Origin: Budvicia aquatica DSM 5075 = ATCC 35567
GTDB taxonomy: Bacteria; Pseudomonadota; Gammaproteobacteria; Enterobacterales; Enterobacteriaceae
Length of the DNA stretch: 64,000 nucleotides
Direction of reading: 5' to 3'
Assembly (NCBI RefSeq): GCF_000427805.1
Contig: NZ_ATYS01000001.1
Location: forward strand, 152 to 64,151
Shown: positions 46,932 to 55,126 of the stretch, piece after piece
How the letters are laid out: every line of letters starts with the position of its first letter
Position numbering within the stretch: position 1 is the stretch's first letter
Made by a program: the position numbers and the translations under genes
Notes under the pieces: generated by a model
Seen by the model: the letters and a program-made list of their open reading frames with translations, nothing else
Told to the model about the DNA's origin: nothing
The model's database searches: none

Positions 46932-47738
46932 ATGAGTTGGCTTAAAGATGTAATTGGTACGGAGAAGGCGGTTATTGCCATGTGTCACCTGCGGGCACTG
47001 CCGGGGGACCCTGGATTCGATGCGGCCAAGGGCATGAACTGGGTTATCGATCGGGCCTATGACGATCTTACCGCACTGCAAAATGGCGGTGTTGATGCGG
47101 TGATGTTCTCTAACGAGTTCAGCATGCCTTATCTGACTAAAGTCAAAGCTGAAACCGCTGTTGCAATGGCGCGGATTATCGGCCAACTAATGACTGAAAT
47201 TCGCGTACCTTACGGCGTGAACGTGCTGTGGGACCCGGTGGCGTCCTTCGATTTAGCGATGGCCGTTGATGCCAAGTTTATTCGTGAGATCTTTACCGGC
47301 GCTTATGCCAGTGACTTTGGCGTATGGAATACTAACGTAGGAGAAACCATTCGTCATCAGCATCGAATTGGGGCTGGAAAGGTTAAAACGCTGTTTAACA
47401 TTGTGCCTGAAGCGGCGGTATATATGGGGGAACGCGATATATGCTCCATAGCTAAATCGACCGTGTTTAATAACCGACCCGATGCGCTTTGCGTTTCAGG
47501 ACTGACTGCCGGAAGCAGAACTGACTCGGCAACGTTGAAGTTAGTCAAAGATACCGTTCCTAATACCGTAGTGTTAGCCAATACCGGCGTTTGTTTAGAA
47601 AACGTTGACGAGCAGTTGGCCATTGCTGACGGTTGCGTTACCGCAACCCACTTCAAGAAAGATGGCGTTTTTGACAACTTTGTTGATGGCGATCGTGTTA
47701 GCCGCTTTATGGATAGAGTTAGGAGTATTCGTCAGTAA
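46932..47738 (+). CDS. sgcQ: SgcQ, BtpA-family protein
   Basis: 268 aa, the length of E. coli SgcQ, from the ATG at 46932 with AGGAG upstream. BtpA TIM-barrel signatures are seen: MCHLRALPGDPGFD, GVDAVMFSNEFSMPY, YGVNVLWDP and NTGVCLENVDEQL. The role in sugar metabolism is not known; BtpA relatives are needed for photosystem I in cyanobacteria. Followed by hairpins before sgcA. Confidence 0.92.
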   Translation: MSWLKDVIGTEKAVIAMCHLRALPGDPGFDAAKGMNWVIDRAYDDLTALQNGGVDAVMFSNEFSMPYLTKVKAETAVAMARIIGQLMTEIRVPYGVNVLWDPVASFDLAMAVDAKFIREIFTGAYASDFGVWNTNVGETIRHQHRIGAGKVKTLFNIVPEAAVYMGERDICSIAKSTVFNNRPDALCVSGLTAGSRTDSATLKLVKDTVPNTVVLANTGVCLENVDEQLAIADGCVTATHFKKDGVFDNFVDGDRVSRFMDRVRSIRQ

Positions 47739-47740
47739 AA

Positions 47741-47813
47741 AGGGATAAGCAAAACGCTTATCCCTCCGGTTTTAAACGCCCCGAAGCCTTCGGCAAAAAG
47801 TACCTTCGGGGCC
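47741..47813 (+). terminator. Two hairpins between sgcQ and sgcA
   Basis: AGGGATAAGC / GCTTATCCCT (47741-47764) followed by GGTTTTAAA, then GCCCCGAAG / CTTCGGGGC (47778-47813). They lie inside an otherwise tight operon, so they may attenuate transcription or protect the upstream message. Confidence 0.6.
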
Positions 47814-47846
47814 TATTACAATAACCAATCGACCAAAGGAGTCAAC

Positions 47847-48296
47847 ATGTTGATTGAGGATCACAGAGCCGCACAGGCTTTGCGTCAGGCTGACGGCTGG
47901 CGTGACGCTGTCACTCTTGCTGCATTACCGTTAATTGCATTAGGTCATGTGCAGCCTGACTATGTACAAGGAATTATTGATAATACCGAAGAGTACGGGC
48001 CCTATTATATTATTGCTCCCGGGGTGGCACTGCCTCACGCCCGGCCTGAACAAGGGGCGTTGAGTAACGGTGTCGCCTTTACCACCTTATCTAAGCCGGT
48101 TGAATTTGGTCACGATGAGGGCGATCCCGTTTGGTTGCTGATCTGTATCAGTGCGACTGATGCTGAACAACATATTTATACCATTCAGCGGCTGGCTAAT
48201 TTATTGCAGCAGGATGAGTTTATTCAACGGTTAAAGCAGGCCACGACTGACAGTGAGCTGTATGATCTGCTCAGCGCCGTTTCAACGGACGCTTAA
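47847..48296 (+). CDS. sgcA: PTS system EIIA component
   Basis: 149 aa. EIIA of the fructose/mannitol type with the phospho-His site GVALPHARPEQGAL and the following FTTLSKPVEFG strip. Cytoplasmic. AAGGAG precedes the start. Second gene block of the operon, after the hairpins. Confidence 0.92.
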   Translation: MLIEDHRAAQALRQADGWRDAVTLAALPLIALGHVQPDYVQGIIDNTEEYGPYYIIAPGVALPHARPEQGALSNGVAFTTLSKPVEFGHDEGDPVWLLICISATDAEQHIYTIQRLANLLQQDEFIQRLKQATTDSELYDLLSAVSTDA

Positions 48297-48298
48297 CT

Positions 48299-48955
48299 AT
48301 GGCTATTACGCTTCATCCTTCGCTGGCTTCGGCCAATCAGCTCCGGCTTGGTGCTACGCTGCGGCGGCTTGATGCACTGGCTCCGGGCTCGGTACATCTT
48401 GATATTGAAGATACCAGCTTTATTCGTAATATTACCTTTGGTTTAAAAACCGTTACTCAGGTTGCTGAGGCTACCTCGATTCCGCTCTCTTTTCATCTTA
48501 TGCTGGCTAATCCTTTTCCATGGATTGAATGGTTAAAACCGCTGAAGCCGGGGTGGGTATTTGTTCATGCTGAAGCCTTAGCTAATCCGGCGGAAGCTCT
48601 GGCACTTATTCGCGCCACTGGTGCAAAAGCGGGCTTGGCATTTAATCCGGCAACGCGGCTACAAAGCTATCGCTATCTGACCCATTTAACCGATAGCGTT
48701 TTGATTATGACCAGTGAACCGGATGGCTATGGGCAACTATTTAATCCTTGGTTGATTAGTAAGGTCGCTGAAGCCGCCGACATTTTTAGCGCGAGTGAAA
48801 TCTGGGCGGATGGTGGCATCGATCTTCCCGCAGCTAAACGACTCTATCATGCCGGTGCCGGTCATATGGTGTTGGGGCGGGCGGTGTTTGGCTCTAATGA
48901 CGAGGTTGCTGACTATGCAGCTAACGCCGCTAAGTTCACGGAGATTGAATTATGA
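48299..48955 (+). CDS. sgcE: SgcE, ribulose-phosphate 3-epimerase-like protein
   Basis: 218 aa TIM barrel. Metal and catalytic positions of the epimerase are kept: HLDIED (His, Asp), FHLML (His) and WADGGI (Asp), though the usual MDG of the second is EDT. Likely epimerises or aldol-processes a phosphorylated pentulose or hexulose made by the PTS. Two bases after sgcA and overlaps sgcR. Confidence 0.9.
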   Translation: MAITLHPSLASANQLRLGATLRRLDALAPGSVHLDIEDTSFIRNITFGLKTVTQVAEATSIPLSFHLMLANPFPWIEWLKPLKPGWVFVHAEALANPAEALALIRATGAKAGLAFNPATRLQSYRYLTHLTDSVLIMTSEPDGYGQLFNPWLISKVAEAADIFSASEIWADGGIDLPAAKRLYHAGAGHMVLGRAVFGSNDEVADYAANAAKFTEIEL

Positions 48956-49734
48956 GTGACAAACGTTCAGATCGGATGCGTAATATCCTTCACTATTTAT
49001 GGCAGCATAAGAAGATGGAAACCCGCCAGGCGGTAGAGTTATTCGGCTATTCTGAAGCTTCAATTCGCCGTGATTTTCAGATTATCGCCGATGGCTATCC
49101 CGGTATGATTCGCTGTCATGGCGGGGTGGTGTTTGATGAGTCGACGGTCGATCAGGAATATATCTTCGACGTCAAACAGAGCATTCAACGGGTTGCTAAA
49201 CAAGATATTGCCGCAGTGGCTCGCAGTATGATTTCTGCCAATGACTGTATTCTTTTGGATTCTGGCTCAACCTGCTTGGCGCTGGCTAAGCTACTGTCTG
49301 ATATTCCGGCGAAGGTGATTACCACCGATGTTAAAATTGCTAATCAGCTTGGCTGTTTTAACCAACTGGAAAGCTATATTGTCGGCGGGATGATTCGGTC
49401 TGGTTATTTTACCGTAGGAGAGAGTCTGGCGGTGGACATGCTTAAGCTATTCTCGGCTGATAAAGCGTTTATGTCTTGCGATTCATTATCGCTGGAAAGT
49501 GGTATTACCAATGCTACGATGTTTGAGGTTGGCGTGAAAAAGATGCTTATACAGCGCGCACGTCAGGTGATACTGTTAGCCGACCATAGTAAATTCGATC
49601 AAATTAAATCCCACAGCGTAGCGACGTTGCTTTCCATCAGTTGCATTATTACTGATGCTTTATTAGCGGAAGAGACTTTCCAGCGCTATCGACAGGCCGG
49701 GATCAACATCATCAGAGCAGGGGAGAACGCATGA
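48952..49734 (+). CDS. sgcR: SgcR, DeoR-family transcriptional regulator
   Basis: 260 aa. N-terminal winged helix (RMRNILHYLWQHKKMETRQAVELFGYSEASIRRDF), then a DeoR sugar-phosphate-binding domain with DSGSTCLALA and TTDVKIANQL. It probably represses this operon and is relieved by a sugar phosphate. ATGA overlaps with both neighbours. Confidence 0.92.
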   Translation: MSDKRSDRMRNILHYLWQHKKMETRQAVELFGYSEASIRRDFQIIADGYPGMIRCHGGVVFDESTVDQEYIFDVKQSIQRVAKQDIAAVARSMISANDCILLDSGSTCLALAKLLSDIPAKVITTDVKIANQLGCFNQLESYIVGGMIRSGYFTVGESLAVDMLKLFSADKAFMSCDSLSLESGITNATMFEVGVKKMLIQRARQVILLADHSKFDQIKSHSVATLLSISCIITDALLAEETFQRYRQAGINIIRAGENA

Positions 49735-50387
49735 ATTACGGCATTATCTTTGACATGGACGGCGTACTGGTTGATTCAGAGCCGGTATGGATGGCAGTTG
49801 AACAAGATATCTATCTAAAACAGTACGGTGTTCAACTGACCAGCGATGATTTCATAGATTCTGCCGGCATTCGAGTTGATAAGCTATTAGCGACTCATCA
49901 TCAGCGTTACTCGCTGCCTATGGAGGATGTCCCTCAACGGGCTATTGATGTTGTCACTGAAGTGGGGCGTCGTATACAGTCATCGCCAATACCTATGCCG
50001 GGGGTATTTGAACTCCTGGAAACCATTAAACAGCACGGTTTACCAATGGTAGTTGCGTCCTCATCCCCCAAAAAGCAAATAGCCAGAGTGCTGGAAGCAC
50101 TGAATATTACTCACTATTTTTCTCATCAGGTTTCGGCAGAGGGATTGGTTAACGGCAAGCCACATCCGGCAGTATTTTTATTAGCGGCTGAAAAACTCGG
50201 TTTAACCCCTGAACAATGTATTGTGATTGAAGATGCGATTAACGGTATGGTTGCTGCTAAGGCCGCTGAAATGAAGGTGATTGTTATGCCGGATCCCGAG
50301 CAGCGTAGCGACCCGCGCTTTGCTCTGGCAGACGCCAAGGTTGATTCACTTAATCAGGTATGGCAACACATTGAGACACTCATTTAA
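49731..50387 (+). CDS. HAD-family sugar phosphatase (YniC/HxpB-like)
   Basis: 218 aa. HAD motif I FDMDGVLVDSEP (Asp9/11), motif II VVASSSPKKQ, motif III KPHPAVFLLAAEKLG, motif IV VIEDAINGMVAAKAA. Closest to the 2-deoxyglucose-6-phosphatase/beta-phosphoglucomutase group. Not part of the E. coli sgc operon; here it is last in the run, overlapping sgcR by four bases, so it may clear a sugar phosphate. A good terminator follows. Confidence 0.9.
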   Translation: MNYGIIFDMDGVLVDSEPVWMAVEQDIYLKQYGVQLTSDDFIDSAGIRVDKLLATHHQRYSLPMEDVPQRAIDVVTEVGRRIQSSPIPMPGVFELLETIKQHGLPMVVASSSPKKQIARVLEALNITHYFSHQVSAEGLVNGKPHPAVFLLAAEKLGLTPEQCIVIEDAINGMVAAKAAEMKVIVMPDPEQRSDPRFALADAKVDSLNQVWQHIETLI

Positions 50388-50416
50388 TCATACGATTTAA
50401 CAATAATTTTGCTCTG

Positions 50417-50455
50417 GTAGCCCGGTCAGGTGTAAGCCTCTTGATCGGGCTTTTT
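50417..50455 (+). terminator. Terminator of the sgc operon
   Basis: AGCCCGGTCA...TTGATCGGGCT followed by TTTTTTATTTTT, 30 bases after the stop. Confidence 0.85.
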
Positions 50456-51001
50456 TATTTTTAGCATTTAGCCCCATATCTTTCTGTTCTTAACGCTCAG
50501 CTTAGATTTTGTTTATCTTAAATTATAAATATAGATATTTATTTATAAAAATATTGGGTTTATCTGATGCCTGATATTTTAATAAATTCAAGATGAAAAT
50601 TTAAATTCATTTAAAATCAAATAAATAGAAAATTATATTTGATAAATTTAAAAACTGGCACGCTTATCGCTATATGTATACCAACAGACGAATAAACAAG
50701 AATTTGGGCGCACTGATAACAGGGAGCGTCGCCACCCAAAAAGTTAATGGAGTGGTCCGGATAAAACCGGCTGTCGTCTAAGTGGTGCTGCAGGACGGTT
50801 GAGGATGCAGGTTGTTGCTCCGCTGACGGGTAACTAACTGGCGCGCATTTCCAACTGCGGTACCAGCCAGAGTAATGACCTGGTTGCGGCAGGCCGAAGC
50901 GAGACAACAATGTGTCAGCATTGGCCCGAAGGGTGAGGTCGAAGACCGAATAACTCCGCTGCGTCCACCAAATAATAAAAATTGTCTCAAGGAGAATGAG
51001 C
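50456..51001. other. Regulatory region and structured leader of rsr
   Basis: 546 bases. The first part is A/T-rich and ends in a sigma-54-type promoter (50655-50671). The second part, about 50700-50960, is clearly more G/C-rich and full of inverted repeats (for example TTTGGG...CCCAAA at 50703-50742), with no long ORF, so it is probably a structured RNA leader. Confidence 0.6.
50655..50671 (+). promoter_or_regulatory. Sigma-54 (-24/-12) promoter of the rsr-rtcBA locus
   Basis: CTGGCACGCTTATCGCT matches the consensus YTGGCACGrnnnTTGCW with one clear mismatch in the -12 element and exact GG-N10-GC spacing. rtcBA/rsr operons in enterics are driven by sigma-54 with RtcR, a gene not seen in this window. 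Transcription would start near 50682. Confidence 0.7.
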
Positions 51002-52588
51002 ATGGCGAATATCCAGTTATTTCAATCAATAAAAGGTCGTTTACTGCCTAAAACTAACGCAGTAAATGAAGCGGGCGGAACTGCCTATGAATTTACCGCA
51101 GAGCACGCGCTGGCTCAGTATGCTGCGACAGGTTGCCTGAACGGTACTTATTATGCCTCGGCTGAAACGCAGTTAGATAAAGTACTTGAGCTCTGTACTC
51201 GCGTTGACGCTATTACAGTAGCAAAAACAGCAGTATATTGCCGTGAACATGGTTATATGAAAGATATGCCGGCCCTGCTTTTGGCGCTGTTATCGGTAAA
51301 AGGGCAGGATTACCTACCTCTGGCTTTTCCGCGGGTTGTTAATAACGGAAAGATGTTGCGTAACTTTGTGCAAATTTTGCGTAGCGGCGTGGTCGGACGT
51401 AAGTCGTTAGGAACCCGGCCTAAAAAGTTAGTTCAGGCATGGTTAAATAATGCGGATGAAAAAGCGCTTCTGGCGGCCTCTGTCGGTAACTCACCATCGT
51501 TGGCTGATGTAGTTAAAATGGTTCACCCGAAGCCCGTTGAGGCTTGGAGAGAGGCGTTCTTTGCCTGGCTAATTGGTAAACCCTATAACCACGATGCTTT
51601 ACCGCCGATGACACGCGCTTTTGAAGAGTTTAAACGTTGCCGTGCCTTGGGTATTGAAGGTGAGCTGCCGGATGTGCCTTTCCAGATGTTAACCTCACTG
51701 ACGCTGACTAAAAAAGACTGGGCAAAAATTGCCAGCCAGAGCGGATGGCAGATGGTGCGGATGAATTTGAATACCTTTGCCCGCCACGGGGTATTTGAGC
51801 TGCCAGGAATGGCTGAACGAGTCGCTGAAAAACTGCGAGATGAAGCCAGTATCGCGAAAGCTAAGATTTTTCCTTATCAGCTACTTACGGCTTATAAAGC
51901 CGCTAGTCAGGATATACCTTTAGTGGTAAGAGAGGCTTTACAGGATGCGTTAGAAATTGCACTGGCTAACGTTCCTGCAATTAACGGTAAAGTGGTGGTT
52001 TGTCCGGACGTTTCCGGTTCAATGAGTAGTGCGGTAACCGGTTATCGTCAAGGGGCAACGACCGCCACGCGCTGTGTGGATATCGCAGCGCTGGTAGCGG
52101 CAACCTATTTACGCAAACAGCGCGATACCTTGGTATTACCGTTTGAAAATTGCGTTGTTGAACCTCGGAAGCTAACGCTGAACCCGCGGGATACGGTATT
52201 AACCAATGCGGCAAAGTTATCAGCAATTTGTGGTGGTGGTACTAACTGTAGCTCGGCGATTAAATGGTTAAATGAGAACAGAGTGAAGGCGGATCTGGTG
52301 ATGTTAGTATCAGATAACGAGTCTTGGGGAAGCATTTCTCCCTTCAGAAATCAGCCGTCTGAAACGATGCGCCAGTGGGAAATCTTTAAGCAAAGCAATC
52401 CTAAGGCTAAATTAGTGTGTTTGGATATTCAGCCCTATGCCACAACGCAGGCGCAGGATAGGGATGACATTATGAATATCGGCGGTTTCTCTGATGCGGT
52501 ATTCCGGATGATAACGGCCTTCGCAGAAGGTCAAATGGACCCGAACCACTGGGTTGGAGAGATTGATAAGGTGACGCTGTCACAATAG
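51002..52588 (+). CDS. rsr: Rsr, bacterial Ro60 (TROVE) RNA-binding protein
   Basis: 528 aa. AAGGAG lies eight bases before the ATG at 51002 (an ATG two codons earlier is too close). N-terminal TROVE HEAT-repeat ring (about 20-330), then a vWA domain with the MIDAS motif DVSGSMSS (near 343-350), the CGGGTNCSSA strip and SDNESW. Ro60 binds Y RNA and the ends of misfolded RNA; in bacteria it works with PNPase and RNA repair. It lies immediately before an array of YrlA RNAs and rtcB. Confidence 0.95.
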   Translation: MANIQLFQSIKGRLLPKTNAVNEAGGTAYEFTAEHALAQYAATGCLNGTYYASAETQLDKVLELCTRVDAITVAKTAVYCREHGYMKDMPALLLALLSVKGQDYLPLAFPRVVNNGKMLRNFVQILRSGVVGRKSLGTRPKKLVQAWLNNADEKALLAASVGNSPSLADVVKMVHPKPVEAWREAFFAWLIGKPYNHDALPPMTRAFEEFKRCRALGIEGELPDVPFQMLTSLTLTKKDWAKIASQSGWQMVRMNLNTFARHGVFELPGMAERVAEKLRDEASIAKAKIFPYQLLTAYKAASQDIPLVVREALQDALEIALANVPAINGKVVVCPDVSGSMSSAVTGYRQGATTATRCVDIAALVAATYLRKQRDTLVLPFENCVVEPRKLTLNPRDTVLTNAAKLSAICGGGTNCSSAIKWLNENRVKADLVMLVSDNESWGSISPFRNQPSETMRQWEIFKQSNPKAKLVCLDIQPYATTQAQDRDDIMNIGGFSDAVFRMITAFAEGQMDPNHWVGEIDKVTLSQ

Positions 52589-52661
52589 GTGTGAAGTGCG
52601 GTATGACATACCGCACCCTGTGGTTATCAATAATGCAGTAATAAAAATTGTAACGAAAACA

Positions 52662-52803
52662 GGGAGAATGCCGATGAAACTACATCACTATGATTGAGGA
52701 GGTCGCGGGTTCGAATCCCGTCGGTTCCACCACTATGGGACCGTAGCTCAGCGGTAGAGCACCGGATGCTTGCATCCACCACGTTTCATCACTTTTGTCT
52801 CCC
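52662..52803 (+). ncRNA. YrlA-type Y RNA, copy 1
   Basis: The Ro-binding stem is GGGAGA (52662) with UCUCCC (52798-52803), a bulge, then GAUGAAAC (52673) with GUUUCAUC (52783). Between them is a circularly permuted tRNA-like part: T arm GCGGGTTCGAATCCCG (52705-52720), acceptor strand CGGTTCC, linker ACCACTAT, acceptor strand GGGACCG, D arm TAGCTCAGCGGTAGAGCA. There is no anticodon arm, the known YrlA arrangement. Confidence 0.8.
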
Positions 52804-52870
52804 GACCTTTTGTGTATGTAGTGCGAGCAAAAAGAATTGAAAATAGTACAGCCTGTTTAAATGGAAAACG

Positions 52871-52973
52871 GCAAACGGGTTACAAATGCCCGCTGGGATT
52901 ACATGGTATAGCCGGTTCGAACCCGGCCTTCGTAAGAAGATATCTCAGCACTACTGGTTGTTACCGGTTTGCT
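52871..52973 (+). ncRNA. Degenerate YrlA-like RNA
   Basis: GCAAACGGGTTAC pairs with GTTACCGGTTTGC (11 of 13). Inside is T arm GCCGGTTCGAACCCGGC (52911-52927), a short CTTC-GTAA-GAAG acceptor stem, then only a weak D-arm strip (ATCTCAGCAC). It looks like a decayed or variant copy between copies 1 and 2. Confidence 0.5.
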
Positions 52974-52983
52974 TTATAAATTA

Positions 52984-53095
52984 GCGGTAAATGCAGATGA
53001 AAGTACTTTGTCCCCGGTTCGAGCCCGGGCCGTTAAGCAATTAACGGTAGCTCAGTTGGTAGAGCAAGCTCCCTTTCATCGACTTTTGTTACCGC
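52984..53095 (+). ncRNA. YrlA-type Y RNA, copy 2
   Basis: Outer stem GCGGTAA (52984-52990) with TTACCGC (53089-53095), inner Ro stem GATGAAAG (52996-53003) with CTTTCATC (53073-53080). T arm CCCGGTTCGAGCCCGGG, then acceptor CCGTTAA closed by a GCAA loop to TTAACGG, then D arm TAGCTCAGTTGGTAGAGCA. Structurally the neatest copy. Confidence 0.8.
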
Positions 53096-53127
53096 ACCCA
53101 ATAATGAAAGAATAACGAAAGAATATA

Positions 53128-53253
53128 GGGCGAATGCAGGTGGAACTACATCAAAGGCAACGGTCGCGGGTTCAATTCCCGCCGGAATCTAACCAGGTTC
53201 CGTAGCTCAGTTGGATAGAGCATTGTGACTGTTTCACCGCTAATTTGTCGCCC
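53128..53253 (+). ncRNA. YrlA-type Y RNA, copy 3
   Basis: Outer stem GGGCGA (53128-53133) with TCGCCC (53248-53253), inner stem GGTGGAAC (53139-53146) with GTTTCACC (53231-53238). T arm GCGGGTTCAATTCCCGC (53166-53182), acceptor CGGAATCT-AACC-AGGTTCCG, then D arm TAGCTCAGTTGGATAGAGCA. It ends about 60 bases before rtcB. Confidence 0.8.
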
Positions 53254-53315
53254 AACCTCATTGTTGTTTTGCAATGACAGAGCAACCGAAATGGAAAAGA
53301 AAGTAAGGATAGATA

Positions 53316-54539
53316 ATGAAACAGAACATTCAGGTTCTTAATGTAGAAAATGGCCGTCCGGTAAAGATGTGGACGCAGGGCGTACCGGTTGAAGAAGAAG
53401 CCAAACGTCAGTTAGAAAATACGGCGAAAATGCCATTTATTTTTAAACATTTGGCGGTAATGCCTGATGTGCATTTAGGTAAAGGATCGACTATTGGTTC
53501 AGTTATTCCAACGCTGGGTGCCATTATCCCCGCTGCGGTAGGCGTGGATATCGGGTGTGGAATGATGGCGGCTAAAACCTCGCTTCATGCCTGCGATCTG
53601 CCGGATAACCTTTCTGCGTTGCGTGATGCGATTGAACAGGCAGTTCCGCACGGACGTGTAGTTAACCGTGCGAAACGAGATAAAGGTGCGTGGGGTAATG
53701 TGCCTGAGTCGGTAAATAAAGCATGGCTACAGTTAGACCCGGACTTTAAACAGATTATTGATAAACATCCGCGCCTGAAGAATACCAATAACCGCGTACA
53801 TTTAGGAACCTTAGGAACCGGTAACCACTTTATTGAAGTGTGCCTGGATGAGAATCAGTCGGTTTGGTTTATGTTGCATTCAGGTTCTCGTGGCGTTGGT
53901 AATGCCATCGGTAGCCACTTTATTGAGCTGGCAAAGAAAGATATGGAACGCCACTTTATTAATTTACCGCATAAAGATTTGGCATATCTGGTTGAGGGAA
54001 GTGAACACTATGAAGACTATGTGTTTGCCGTCGACTGGGCACAGCGGTTTGCTCGTTTAAACCGTGAAACGATGATGGATAACGTGATTGCAGCCGCTCG
54101 AAAAGTGATTACTAAACCTTTCACTTTAGAGATGCAGGCGGTGAACTGTCACCATAACTATGTGCAGAAAGAGCAACATTTTGGTCAGGAAGTCTTAGTA
54201 ACCCGTAAAGGGGCGGTAAGCGCCCAGCTTGGTGAATTAGGAATTATTCCGGGTTCGATGGGGGCGAAATCGTTTATCGTGCGTGGAAAAGGTAACGAGG
54301 ATGCATTCTGTTCATGTAGCCACGGAGCCGGTCGAACAATGAGCCGTACTGAAGCTAAGCGTCGTTTCTCAATAGCCGATCAGGTTAAGGCCACTGAAGG
54401 CGTTGAGTGTCGTAAAGATGCCGATGTTATTGATGAAATTCCGATGGCCTATAAAGATATCGATGCAGTAATGGCTGCCCAGTCAGAGCTGGTTGAGATT
54501 GTGCATACGCTGAAGCAGGTTGTTTGTGTGAAAGGATAG
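53316..54539 (+). CDS. rtcB: RtcB, RNA-splicing ligase
   Basis: 407 aa. GTP-dependent ligase that joins 3'-phosphate or cyclic phosphate ends to 5'-OH RNA. Metal ligands in GVDIGCGMMA (Cys), GNHFIEV (His) and VNCHHNYVQKE (His), and the guanylylated His of CSCSHGAGRTMSR are present. AAGGA precedes the ATG. It lies after the Y-RNA array in the same presumed transcript, ready to repair tRNA-like RNAs. Confidence 0.97.
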   Translation: MKQNIQVLNVENGRPVKMWTQGVPVEEEAKRQLENTAKMPFIFKHLAVMPDVHLGKGSTIGSVIPTLGAIIPAAVGVDIGCGMMAAKTSLHACDLPDNLSALRDAIEQAVPHGRVVNRAKRDKGAWGNVPESVNKAWLQLDPDFKQIIDKHPRLKNTNNRVHLGTLGTGNHFIEVCLDENQSVWFMLHSGSRGVGNAIGSHFIELAKKDMERHFINLPHKDLAYLVEGSEHYEDYVFAVDWAQRFARLNRETMMDNVIAAARKVITKPFTLEMQAVNCHHNYVQKEQHFGQEVLVTRKGAVSAQLGELGIIPGSMGAKSFIVRGKGNEDAFCSCSHGAGRTMSRTEAKRRFSIADQVKATEGVECRKDADVIDEIPMAYKDIDAVMAAQSELVEIVHTLKQVVCVKG

Positions 54540-54568
54540 GGGCCATCGGCCCCTTAGATTCACCAATA

Positions 54569-54955
54569 TTAATGACGACTTGTCGGCCTCGGTGAGCCAT
54601 AGGCAGATTTATTCTGGTTAATGACTGGTGGTTTACCGGAGGTCTTCTGCGATAAATTCGGTTTAACTGGCTGTACAGGCTTGTTATTGAAATTGTTATT
54701 TGCGCGGGGTTGAGAATACCCCACTTTATTTTGGTGCTGCTGATTGTATTGGTTGCTCGGTTCATGGCGCGCTACATTGCGTTGCTGATAGTGGCTACGT
54801 GAATCAGGTCGCGACTGATAACCGCTGATGTGGGTGGTTGAACTGTAACCGTGATTCATCGGGCCATGGCGATTATCGTCAATATGAGCACAGGCTGATA
54901 GATGAACACACAGTGTGGCAATAATGGCCAATTTAATGATATTTCTCGTCAGCAT
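54569..54955 (-). CDS. Low-complexity lipoprotein between rtcB and rtcA
   Basis: 128 aa. Lipobox LSAC at the end of the signal peptide (Cys22), then a Gln/Asn/Pro/His-rich disordered body (for example NQYNQQHQNKVGYSQPRANN). No fold recognised. It is convergent with rtcB and divergent from rtcA, so it splits the rtcBA pair that is contiguous in E. coli. Probably membrane-anchored. Confidence 0.65.
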   Translation of the reverse strand: MLTRNIIKLAIIATLCVHLSACAHIDDNRHGPMNHGYSSTTHISGYQSRPDSRSHYQQRNVARHEPSNQYNQQHQNKVGYSQPRANNNFNNKPVQPVKPNLSQKTSGKPPVINQNKSAYGSPRPTSRH

Positions 54956-55126
54956 AGGTAAGGTCCTTAAAATTAAAATCCGTCAAATGAGTGACCCGGC
55001 AGAACTATCAATACGGTATTTCATTTGGACTAAATAGGGGCTTTACGAATAACTTTCACATAATTAACAAAATTGATTGTTAGCTGTCGGTTTACTGACA
55101 AGATTTCTATGATTCAGGACAAAACA

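Noticed and set aside
50617-51003. Leftward 128-codon frame over the rsr leader
   Set aside because: It has no ribosome site, runs across the sigma-54 promoter, and its product looks random; the region is better explained as an RNA leader.
52705-53222. Ordinary tRNA genes suggested by T-arm and D-arm strips
   Set aside because: The arms come in reversed order (T arm before D arm) and no anticodon arm is present, so they are YrlA-type tRNA mimics, not tRNA genes.
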